Shown here piece by piece: positions 25,820 to 32,769 of a stretch of DNA of 40,595 nucleotides. Each line of letters begins with the position of its first letter. The stretch's first letter is position 1. The stretch lies in contig CAYOTA010000015.1 in NCBI GenBank assembly GCA_964406795.1, forward strand, positions 1-40,595, written 5' to 3'. This DNA comes from JAGORM01 sp964406795. GTDB taxonomy: Bacteria > Patescibacteriota > Microgenomatia > Levybacterales > GWA1-39-11. The translations under genes and the position numbers were made by a program. The notes beneath the pieces were generated by a model. The model was not told where the DNA came from. It made no database searches and saw nothing but the letters and a program-made list of their open reading frames with translations.

Positions 25820-27673
25820 ATGTTTGACACACTAAAGGGTCTTAATCCCGACCAACAAAAAGCAGTACTGGCAACTGATGGGCCACTTATTGTTTTGGCA
25901 GGAGCCGGCAGCGGAAAAACCCGTGTGCTGGTTCACAAAGTGCTGTATTTAATGCAGGAAAAACACGTTCCTGCTGATAACATTTTAATGGTTACGTTTA
26001 CTAATAAAGCCGCTGCTGAAATGAAAGAGCGCATAAAAAGCGCTCTATTCCAATCCAACATAGCACATGGAATTCCTACAGTTGGGACGTTTCACTCATT
26101 GTGTGCCAGAATCTTACGACGCCACGGAAAATACGTAGGACTCTCCCACTCGTTTAGAATTTATGACACGGCTGATCAACTAGATATTGTAAAACAGGCA
26201 TTTGAAGTATTGGATTTTTCACCCAAAGATTTAAAACCCAAGTCAGTTTTATTCACCATAAGTGATGCCAAAAACCAAATGATTGATCCTAATACCTACG
26301 CTGATTTGTCTCACGGTGCCTTTCAAAAAGGTGTTGCCAGTGTGTATGCTGTTTACCAAAAGTTACTATTGGAGGCTGACGCTGTCGACTTTGATGATTT
26401 GATGCTAAAAGTAATAGAGCTATTTAAAAACCACCCGGAGGTTGCCGAAATCTACCAAGAGCAATTTCAGTACGTATTGGTTGATGAATATCAGGATACA
26501 AACTCGGCACAATACACCCTCACGAAATTTTTATCTGCAAAACACAAAAATATTTGTATTGTAGGGGATTTTTCCCAAAGTATCTATTCATTTAGAGGTG
26601 CTGACTACAGAAACTTAGAGCGCTTTTCCAGAGATTTTAGTGAGGCCAAAACACTTTCTTTGTCTCAAAATTACAGGTCAACTCAGCCTATTTTAGAAGC
26701 TGCCTACTCTGTTATATCTCACAATACTACACATCCCGTTTTGTCTTTATGGACTGATAAAAAAGTTGGTGACGAAATAGAACTATTTATGGCTTATGGT
26801 GAACACAATGAAGCTGAATTTATAATTCAAAAGATTTTAGAAAAACAGGCAACTGATCCATATTTTGAATTGTCAGATGTAGCAGTGCTGTATAGAACAA
26901 ATGCTCAGTCGCGTGCTCTCGAAGAGACATTTTTACACAATGCAATTCCCTATATTTTGGTGGGAGGAACTCGGTTTTATGAAAGACGGGAAGTTAAAGA
27001 CGTAGTCTCATATTTGTCATATTTTGCAAACCCCAAAGATCTGGTTGCATTTAAACGACTTGAAAAATTAGGAAAAAGAAGACTTGCAGTATTCATGGAA
27101 TATATAAAAAATAATAAAGACTCAATGAATATAGAGACCACAATGACAATTGATCTACTTGATGAAATCTTGAAGGAAACAAAATATCTGGACATGTATG
27201 ACACCGCTGATCCGGAAGACAAAAATAGGTTGGAAAATATAAAAGAATTGCGTTCAGTTGCCATTGAGTTTCCAAATCTCGTGCAATTTTTAGAAAATAT
27301 TGCGCTGGTGGAGCAGGAATACGTCCCTGATTCAGCTGACAAAAACGCACAAAAAATAGCGGTTACGTTTATGACGATTCATGCAGCAAAAGGCTTAGAG
27401 TTTAAAATGGTATTTTTGATAGGAATGGAAGAAGGACTGTTCCCGCACGTCCAAAGCAGCATGGAGCATGAAGGAATTGAAGAAGAACGGCGCTTGTTTT
27501 ACGTAGGAATTACGCGCGCTAAAGAAAAACTTTATTTAACATTTGCAAAACGCAGATTATTTTTTGGACAAAGTGTAAATAATGCAGTGTCTCGTTTTAT
27601 CTTTGAATTACCCGAGCATGTGTTAGATAATAATAAGAAGCTCTTGGAAGACGGGACGCCACCATTTCTATAA
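25820..27673 (+). CDS. UvrD/PcrA-type superfamily 1 DNA helicase, compact
   Basis: A 3'-5' helicase for repair or replication, 617 residues. SF1A motifs in order: Walker A AGAGSGKTR (residues about 28-36), TFTNKAAAEMKER, GTFHSLCARILRRHG, DEYQDTN, VGDFSQSIYSFRGAD (with F where most have D), LSQNYRST, TIHAAKGLEF, and EERRLFYVGITRAKE. It is about 100 residues shorter than PcrA/UvrD. The 2B region between about 400 and 500 is reduced, and the C-terminal tail that binds RNA polymerase is missing. It diverges from tpiA. Confidence 0.93.
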   Translation: MFDTLKGLNPDQQKAVLATDGPLIVLAGAGSGKTRVLVHKVLYLMQEKHVPADNILMVTFTNKAAAEMKERIKSALFQSNIAHGIPTVGTFHSLCARILRRHGKYVGLSHSFRIYDTADQLDIVKQAFEVLDFSPKDLKPKSVLFTISDAKNQMIDPNTYADLSHGAFQKGVASVYAVYQKLLLEADAVDFDDLMLKVIELFKNHPEVAEIYQEQFQYVLVDEYQDTNSAQYTLTKFLSAKHKNICIVGDFSQSIYSFRGADYRNLERFSRDFSEAKTLSLSQNYRSTQPILEAAYSVISHNTTHPVLSLWTDKKVGDEIELFMAYGEHNEAEFIIQKILEKQATDPYFELSDVAVLYRTNAQSRALEETFLHNAIPYILVGGTRFYERREVKDVVSYLSYFANPKDLVAFKRLEKLGKRRLAVFMEYIKNNKDSMNIETTMTIDLLDEILKETKYLDMYDTADPEDKNRLENIKELRSVAIEFPNLVQFLENIALVEQEYVPDSADKNAQKIAVTFMTIHAAKGLEFKMVFLIGMEEGLFPHVQSSMEHEGIEEERRLFYVGITRAKEKLYLTFAKRRLFFGQSVNNAVSRFIFELPEHVLDNNKKLLEDGTPPFL

Positions 27674-27707
27674 TAATGAATACAAATATGCTCTTTGCTT
27701 TATTTAA

Positions 27708-27878
27708 TCAACACTCTGAATCTGATTGCATGAAAATCGAGTGAGCCTGTCAGGGGGATCCCCACCAAGACTTTGGGTGGGAGGGGGTGACATCACCCGA
27801 CAGGTAAGCGAGATTTGAAAGCATGAAGATTCATGTGTTGAGAGTTTTTGTTTCACTTTTGTCGACACAAAAGTGAAG
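27708..27878 (+). ncRNA. Structured RNA-like element A (homologue of element B)
   Basis: The 212-base gap between the helicase and FemAB genes holds a long folded element. TCAACAC/GTGTTGA (27708-27714, 27835-27841) closes it. Then come a 2x1 loop, TGAATCT/AGATTCA (27717-27723, 27827-27833), CATG/CATG, and an A/T helix. CGAG (27738-27741) opposes CGAG (27809-27812), making a tandem G-A motif. GCCTGTC/GACAGGT follows, then a bulged A and a G-run pairing with CCC, and an inner CCCACC/GGTGGG hairpin. A separate 11-bp hairpin with loop CGAC follows at 27852-27877, eight bases before the FemAB ATG. Function unknown; it has no match I recognise. Confidence 0.65.
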
Positions 27879-27885
27879 AAATACC

Positions 27886-28965
27886 ATGTTTACTGATATT
27901 ACAGACAAAAAGGCAACCTACAACAAATCCGTACTGCACCCTTTGCAAAGTTTTGAATGGGGAGAGTTTAGGAAAAAAACTGGCGTAAGAGTTGTAAGAC
28001 GCGGAATGCCAGAAAACCGGGAGTTTGAAAACTCATACACATTTACCATTCACAAAGTCCCAAAGACAAATTTCACCATAGGCTATCTTCCCAAAAGTGT
28101 TATGCCAACACAACAAATGCTAACCGATGTGTTAGAAATTGGGAAAAAATACAACTGTGTATATATTCAGTTGGAACCTGACGCACTCAGCACGCAAAAG
28201 CCAGAAATAGAAACTCTTTCAAGAAGCTTTACTATTCACAAAAGCTTCCACCCGCTGTTTACCCCACACACATTTATGCTTGACATAACTGCTTCTGAAG
28301 AAGATTTACTTGCCGCAATGCATCCTAAAACAAGATATAACATCAGGGTTGCCCAAAAACATAATGTAACAGTACGCGAAAACACAACGCAGGAGGGATT
28401 TGATACATTTTTAAAACTGTATGAAGAGACTACTACCAGACAGCGTTTTTATGCGCATACTCCCTCCTATCACAAACATCTTTTTGAAACACTAACTCAA
28501 GAAAACAAGTTAGATGTTAACAGCCTGCCTCGCCAAATGCGTATCAAGGCGGGTCAGAAGTTAGCAGCAAATTCCCTTTCATACCACATTATGGAAGCCG
28601 TTTACCGAGAACAGGTTTTAACGTCTTGGGTATTGTTTGCGTTTCATAAAAATCTCTACTATCCGTATGGAGCCTCTAGTCGCGATCACCGCGAAGTTAT
28701 GTCCAATAATCTTATTATGTGGGAAGTGATCAAATTTGGGAAAAAACATAAACTTGAAAACCTAGATATGTGGGGGGCGTTAGGTGAAAATCCTGATCCT
28801 ACTGATCCTTGGTTCGGGTTTCACAAATTTAAACAAGGATATGGAGCTAGGTTAACAGAATTTATAGGAAGTTATGATCTGGTTTTAAATCCAGCGGTTT
28901 ACCAAGGACTTCGCGTGGCAGATAAAGCACGCTGGGCAGTCCTCAGACTTAAGAAAAGATTTTAA
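27886..28965 (+). CDS. FemAB-family aminoacyl/peptidoglycan-bridge transferase
   Basis: 359 residues with the double GNAT fold of FemA/FemX proteins. HPKTRYNIRVAQKHNV (about 144-159) is the family-specific segment, and the C-terminal half shows YYPYGASS and DMWGALGENPDPTDPWFGFHKFKQGYG. Family members add amino acids from tRNA to lipid II or make related amide links in the cytosol. With MurJ and LCP in the window, a wall-precursor role is plausible. The gene follows element A, whose last hairpin ends eight bases before the ATG, and it is one base from the Nudix gene. Confidence 0.87.
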   Translation: MFTDITDKKATYNKSVLHPLQSFEWGEFRKKTGVRVVRRGMPENREFENSYTFTIHKVPKTNFTIGYLPKSVMPTQQMLTDVLEIGKKYNCVYIQLEPDALSTQKPEIETLSRSFTIHKSFHPLFTPHTFMLDITASEEDLLAAMHPKTRYNIRVAQKHNVTVRENTTQEGFDTFLKLYEETTTRQRFYAHTPSYHKHLFETLTQENKLDVNSLPRQMRIKAGQKLAANSLSYHIMEAVYREQVLTSWVLFAFHKNLYYPYGASSRDHREVMSNNLIMWEVIKFGKKHKLENLDMWGALGENPDPTDPWFGFHKFKQGYGARLTEFIGSYDLVLNPAVYQGLRVADKARWAVLRLKKRF

Positions 28966-28966
28966 T

Positions 28967-29389
28967 ATGCAAGACAACTTAGAACACATAGGAACCATGG
29001 GATTTATTATAAAAGATAATAAAATCCTACTTGGTAAAAGAAAAAATTCTTATAGAGAAGGCTTCTTTGGAGCACCCGGCGGAAGAATGGAAATAACAGA
29101 AAAAACAATTGATGCGCTTAAAAGAGAACTTCTTGAAGGAATAAATATACATATCAGTTCACAGTCATTTGTCGGTATTGTGCGGGAAAACCAAGGCGAT
29201 TACAGCTTTATTCACATTGGATTTTTAGTATCAGAATTTGAAGGCGATATTAAAAATAACGAACCTGAAAAGTGCGAATCTTGGGAATGGTATGATCTCG
29301 ATAAACTTCCATCAGATATCTTACCTGGACACAAGGCACTTATTGAGATGATAATAGACCCACAACTACCTCGGTTTGCAGACATTTAA
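28967..29389 (+). CDS. Nudix hydrolase with altered Nudix box
   Basis: 140 residues of the Nudix fold, predicted to cleave a nucleoside diphosphate-linked substrate. The box is GGRMEITE...RELLEGINI. In the consensus REUxEExGU, the second Glu of the EE pair (a metal ligand in MutT) is Gly here, and the conserved Gly after it is Asn. Activity may thus be reduced or changed. FGAPGGR before the box and WEWYDLDKLP after it are typical of dNTP/mutT-like or GDP-mannose-type members. It ends convergently with the zinc-ribbon gene, overlapping by four bases. Confidence 0.82.
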   Translation: MQDNLEHIGTMGFIIKDNKILLGKRKNSYREGFFGAPGGRMEITEKTIDALKRELLEGINIHISSQSFVGIVRENQGDYSFIHIGFLVSEFEGDIKNNEPEKCESWEWYDLDKLPSDILPGHKALIEMIIDPQLPRFADI

Positions 29390-29655
29390 TGTATTGTGTT
29401 CTTCCACCTCTTGAGGGTGGGGAGGAGTTGGGAGGCAAATACCACGGCTTCTGGAGTTTCCACATCCATTTCGTGTGCTAAGTGTTCTGCAGTAAGCTCT
29501 ACCATCTGGGGAAGTGTCATGTCGGGAGCTAGAAATCCGCCTTTCTGAAAGCAATGTTTACAGTAATCAAAATTCATACTGCCTGATGCATTTGACCCAA
29601 ACACATCTACATGTAATACTCTCCCGCAACTCTGACATCTGGATTTCTCATCCAT
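29386..29655 (-). CDS. Zn_ribbon_2-type small zinc-binding protein
   Basis: 89 residues. CQSCG at the N-terminus and YCKHCF about 20 residues on give a four-Cys ribbon matching the putative zinc ribbon domain PF12674 (CQSCGMPL...YCKYCF pattern). The rest is helical. I chose the ATG at 29655. An earlier TTG has no support, and a TATACT -10 box (29668-29673) lies 13 bases upstream. The function of this family is unknown. It follows the tandem regulator gene on the same strand. Confidence 0.72.
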   Translation of the reverse strand: MDEKSRCQSCGRVLHVDVFGSNASGSMNFDYCKHCFQKGGFLAPDMTLPQMVELTAEHLAHEMDVETPEAVVFASQLLPTLKRWKNTIH

Positions 29656-29727
29656 AGCTCTACTAGTAGTATAGCACGTCTCGTCAATACACTTAAAATT
29701 CAAAAACTACACAGGTAAAGTTTTTGA

Positions 29728-31116
29728 TTATTCTCTTAATCTATATCCCCAGCCAGGGTAGGTAGTTATTCTGCTTTCTTCTCCCGGCACATCTATAACC
29801 CTTCTCAGTTTATGCAAACTATTCGGTATATAGCCCTCACTCATAAGTTCTTTACCCCAAGCACTTTTAGCAAGTGTTCTTCCATCAATTACCCTATCTT
29901 TGTGTAAAGCCAATGCCTGTAACAACTTGAATTCATTTGGGGGGATTAGAACAGGTTCTCCGTTTCTTATGACCACCCTATCAAACAAGTTTATGGCAAG
30001 ATCTCCAGCGTTTACCATTTTTGGATGTTTCATTTTACCTTCAAGTGATCGTATCCTGGGTATTAATTCCAGAATTATATCTGCTTTTTCCATATACATA
30101 TCAGCCCCTCCATTTAAACGTTTTGCAACATCTTTTGTGTCAGCAGTGTCAGACAAAGCAATATGAAATACTTTGTTTTCAGGTCCACCAGTAATTGAAA
30201 ATGAGCCCCCTGTAATAACTGCCAATGGTAGTTGTTGGGCTAGGTACGCCTCCGCATCTTTTCTGGAAGCAACAAATGTAATAGTGTACCTGGATGGATC
30301 AATTTGAGACAACTGAGTAAAAGTACCATAGTCATCATCAACTACTAAAACGTTTCTCTTACTTATAGTACTTTCCTGGTCATCTGGTATTACAATTTCT
30401 TGCGGACTTTTTTCTTCCTTTGTCTTTATATCTTTTTCATACATTATGCTGTCTACTGGAATTCGCAGCCCTATACACGCAGCGGTCTCAACAAGGGGGG
30501 TTTTATCTTTTGAAAATTTACTATTAATTCTATACTCCATCTGGCTGAAATCCCCAACTTTGTATGTATCATTATGTATTCTAGTTGCAAGCTCTTCATA
30601 AGAAACTATACTATCTGGACGAGAGGTAAGAATATCAACCAGCTGCCATTGTCTTTTTTCCAAGAGTACCGGCACCCCATTTTCTGTAATTATTTTTTTA
30701 TTAATATCAATTACAATATCACCAGATACCACAACAAGCGGTCTTCCTCTACTTGCCTTTTTCTCTTCATCTCTTCGGATAACTGACCGCAATTGTGCCG
30801 CTACAACTGAGGGATTGTCTATATGAGTTAGCACGCTGTCTGCTTGCTGTTCGAGAAATTTAGTCGCCGTACTAGGTGAGTAATCCCGTGGCATAACAAC
30901 TTTAGGAATACCCGGAAAATCTCTTAACTCACTAGGGCTTACATATGGAAAAATTTTTGTGTCTAAAATCAATGCAGAGGGATTACCGGGAGCACTTCTA
31001 GTATCTTTTACAACCGCTACATCCAAACCAAAAGGAGGAAGAGTTGCTGCATAGTTCAGCCTATCCGCGCCTGCAATTACTAGTTGCCTTCTTCCTATGA
31101 GTGTTTCTTTTGACAT
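29728..31116 (-). CDS. Tandem REC-wHTH-REC-wHTH response-regulator-like protein
   Basis: 462 residues made of two OmpR/PhoB-like modules in a row: REC-like (about 11-115), winged helix (about 126-225), REC-like (about 255-357), winged helix (about 365-462). The first REC keeps a candidate phospho-acceptor D52 (ALILD) but its acidic pair is A15-G16-A17-D18. The second has D260-D261-D262 and K344 but Thr302 where the acceptor Asp should be. Each wing shows the GDIVID/GDLAIN start and ends with GLRIP or GWGYRL. It is probably a DNA-binding regulator not controlled by ordinary phosphotransfer. No histidine kinase is nearby. Confidence 0.8.
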   Translation of the reverse strand: MSKETLIGRRQLVIAGADRLNYAATLPPFGLDVAVVKDTRSAPGNPSALILDTKIFPYVSPSELRDFPGIPKVVMPRDYSPSTATKFLEQQADSVLTHIDNPSVVAAQLRSVIRRDEEKKASRGRPLVVVSGDIVIDINKKIITENGVPVLLEKRQWQLVDILTSRPDSIVSYEELATRIHNDTYKVGDFSQMEYRINSKFSKDKTPLVETAACIGLRIPVDSIMYEKDIKTKEEKSPQEIVIPDDQESTISKRNVLVVDDDYGTFTQLSQIDPSRYTITFVASRKDAEAYLAQQLPLAVITGGSFSITGGPENKVFHIALSDTADTKDVAKRLNGGADMYMEKADIILELIPRIRSLEGKMKHPKMVNAGDLAINLFDRVVIRNGEPVLIPPNEFKLLQALALHKDRVIDGRTLAKSAWGKELMSEGYIPNSLHKLRRVIDVPGEESRITTYPGWGYRLRE

Positions 31117-31152
31117 GGAAGGATTTTAACACAGGTTTATAACTACAGCAAA

Positions 31153-31662
31153 TTAGATTTTATAAAGATACAGGCGGTTTTCTTTATCTTCTTTTATAAG
31201 CGGTAAATCCATAGTGTATCTGTATGACACAACCCTAGTTCCTTTTTTAAGTTCTTTTTTAAGTTTTGGTAAAATTTTTTTTAAAACGCGGGGAATTAAA
31301 TACACATATACAACCGTTGCATCCGTTAATTTTTCATCATAAAATGTTTTTTTCTTAAAGGCAACTTTGTCTCCTGAAAATTTATTCCTTACAATCGCAA
31401 TTATATGCCGCAGTGGGTCGATCTCAATACCAATACATGTGGCACCCGTTTTCTTGCTGCACAACAGTAAAAACTCTCCGTCCCCAGAACCTAGTTCATA
31501 CACAGTGTCTTTTTTTGTAATACCTGCAAGTTTTATAATTGCCAACCCTGCATTTTTATACGTTTTCCACCAGGGACTCCATGGGGAGTCCGGCGGCCAG
31601 ACGGCTGATAGAATTAACAAAAGAATTGCAATAAGTGCAAACGCTACAACATACGTTATCAT
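31153..31662 (-). CDS. Membrane-anchored class I SAM methyltransferase (FAM173-like)
   Basis: 169 residues. An N-terminal membrane helix (residues 2-21) precedes a compact Rossmann methyltransferase domain: YELGSGDGEF (motif I) and GIEIDP (motif II). The single helix plus short domain, with YLIPRVLKKILPKLKKELKKG after it, resembles FAM173/ATPSCKMT lysine methyltransferases. The substrate is unknown. It overlaps the S26 peptidase gene by four bases and is in the same transcript. Confidence 0.72.
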   Translation of the reverse strand: MITYVVAFALIAILLLILSAVWPPDSPWSPWWKTYKNAGLAIIKLAGITKKDTVYELGSGDGEFLLLCSKKTGATCIGIEIDPLRHIIAIVRNKFSGDKVAFKKKTFYDEKLTDATVVYVYLIPRVLKKILPKLKKELKKGTRVVSYRYTMDLPLIKEDKENRLYLYKI

Positions 31663-31928
31663 AATTTCAAAACTACCTTTCCAATAATATCATGTTTTGA
31701 AATGTTTCCAACAGGAAGAGAATCATGTGTGTTATCTCCTGTAACATACACAAAGTTTTTATCAAGTTTTATAATCCGTTTTATCATGTATGTATCATGG
31801 TGAAAAAAAACAATTACGTCACCAACTTTTATTTTTAAAAATGTGAGAACTAAAACCTTGTCACCCGGTTTAAGGTAAGGCATCATACTGTGCCCCGAAA
31901 CCTTAAAAATTTTAACAGGAGATCTCAC
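31659..31928 (-). CDS. sodX: S26-family peptidase, likely nickel-SOD maturation protease
   Basis: 89 residues without a membrane helix. The signal peptidase I motifs are SGHSMMP (nucleophile Ser14), the Lys region DTYMIKRI (Lys50), and GDNTHDS. Small S26/S24-like proteins next to sodN remove the SOD N-terminal propeptide to expose the nickel-binding His. Nickel SOD is encoded upstream on the same strand, so that role is likely. The start is a GTG, and a TATAAT -10 box (31935-31940) ends seven bases before it, implying a leaderless mRNA. A general signal peptidase role is the alternative. Confidence 0.72.
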   Translation of the reverse strand: MRSPVKIFKVSGHSMMPYLKPGDKVLVLTFLKIKVGDVIVFFHHDTYMIKRIIKLDKNFVYVTGDNTHDSLPVGNISKHDIIGKVVLKL

Positions 31929-31934
31929 TCAATC

Positions 31935-31940
31935 ATTATA
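31935..31940 (-). promoter_or_regulatory. Predicted -10 box of the sodX-like gene, leaderless
   Basis: TATAAT on the minus strand lies seven bases before the GTG start. The matching -35 region would fall within the outer stem of element B. The -35 itself is weak. Confidence 0.45.
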
Positions 31941-31945
31941 TGCTA

Positions 31946-32114
31946 CCATCACTTGGAACAGAAACTGTAAAAAACAAACGAGTGAATCAGGGGGACCCCG
32001 GCAAATGACCGGAAGGGGTAGGTATCCCCCGATGAACGAGTGAGTTTTGAACTGAATGAATGTTCCATCGTGATGGCAGTTTTTGCTTCACTTTTTGCTG
32101 TCAAAAAGTGGAAG
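31946..32114 (+). ncRNA. Structured RNA-like element B (homologue of element A)
   Basis: It lies in the 301-base gap between sodN and the sodX-like gene. CCATCAC/GTGATGG (31946-31952, 32070-32076) closes it. After a 1x2 loop, TGGAACA/TGTTCCA (31954-31960, 32061-32067) pairs. An open A-rich region and AAA/TTT pairs follow, then CGAG (31979-31982) against CGAG (32037-32040). Next come ATC/GAT, a bulged A, and GGGGG/CCCCC (31990-31994, 32026-32030), with an inner CCCCGG...CCGGAAGGGG hairpin. A trailing hairpin at 32086-32114 (loop CTGT) matches the one in element A. Its sequence differs from A in the outer stems but the pairing is kept. Orientation is opposite to the flanking genes. Confidence 0.65.
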
Positions 32115-32229
32115 TAGCTTATGTCTGACGAGAGTCTTTGGTTCTACTTTTTGCGAGGATACTAGCAAACAAGGAAGGTTCCGAATAACACGAGTGGTTC
32201 TTATCTTCGGCAAGAAAGAACATAAAACT
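32115..32229. other. Remaining intergenic stretch before sodN stop
   Basis: The 115 bases contain a weak TTTGC/GCAAA hairpin and short echoes of element B (a CTACTTTTTGC segment and further CGAG tetramers), but no gene or clear terminator. Confidence 0.4.
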
Positions 32230-32697
32230 CTACTTATACACAACAAACTCACCTTTTGTAGGATACACGGATGGGACTCTCACAGGAGTCACTCCTTTTG
32301 TTTTATAAAAGATTTCTGAAATTAGCAGTACTTTTTCCACCAATTCTTCACAAGTCTGCAAATCAACTTTTTGACGCGCTGTTATAGAAAGCTTTACAGC
32401 TTGCGCCAGTAATTCTTTTAATTCCGGAAATGTTTCATAATGCTCCGGCTTAAAATAATCATTTTCCAGTGTGCCCAGTGCGTCTTCTACTTTTTCCCCA
32501 TGCTCCTCTTTTACATGCACTATGCGCGCTGTGTCATGCATACTGTCGTTGTGTTCCTCAAAAAGTTGTGTCATTCGTAACACCGTATGAGCCGCCTGCT
32601 GGGCCGCATTTGGGTCATAAATTCCGCAGGGAATATCACAGTGAGCAAATGCTGTTTCTGAAGGTAATAGGTTTAAAAAGGCGTAGATAATTTTCAT
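32230..32697 (-). CDS. sodN: Nickel superoxide dismutase, SodN
   Basis: Disproportionates superoxide with a nickel centre. The nickel hook HCDIPCGIYDP starts at His19, with Cys20 and Cys24 as ligands and Tyr27 in the usual place. Residues 1-18 (ending FA|H) form a propeptide that must be cleaved for His19 to bind nickel. The remaining 137 residues form the four-helix body; IYDP and HVKEEHGEKVEDALGTLENDYFKPEH match the family. A peptidase of the right type is encoded downstream. A TTGACA-17-TAGGAT promoter lies upstream. Confidence 0.95.
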   Translation of the reverse strand: MKIIYAFLNLLPSETAFAHCDIPCGIYDPNAAQQAAHTVLRMTQLFEEHNDSMHDTARIVHVKEEHGEKVEDALGTLENDYFKPEHYETFPELKELLAQAVKLSITARQKVDLQTCEELVEKVLLISEIFYKTKGVTPVRVPSVYPTKGEFVVYK

Positions 32698-32730
32698 ATA
32701 TTTTTAAAAAATAGGAAACTATGCATCCTT

Positions 32731-32759
32731 ATCCTAATACTATAAAGCGGTGATGTCAA
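32731..32759 (-). promoter_or_regulatory. Predicted sodN promoter
   Basis: On the minus strand, TTGACA (32754-32759), a 17-base spacer and TAGGAT (32731-32736) lie 34 bases before the sodN ATG, giving a leader of about 27 bases. Confidence 0.55.
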
Positions 32760-32769
32760 ATGCTTACTT

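Noticed and set aside
27852..27877. Trailing hairpin of element A as an intrinsic terminator
   Set aside because: Neither strand has a T-run directly after the stem, although the stem itself is strong.
32120..32229. Possible third copy of the structured RNA element
   Set aside because: Only short echoes (CTACTTTTTGC, CGAG tetramers) are present; no long closing stem could be found.
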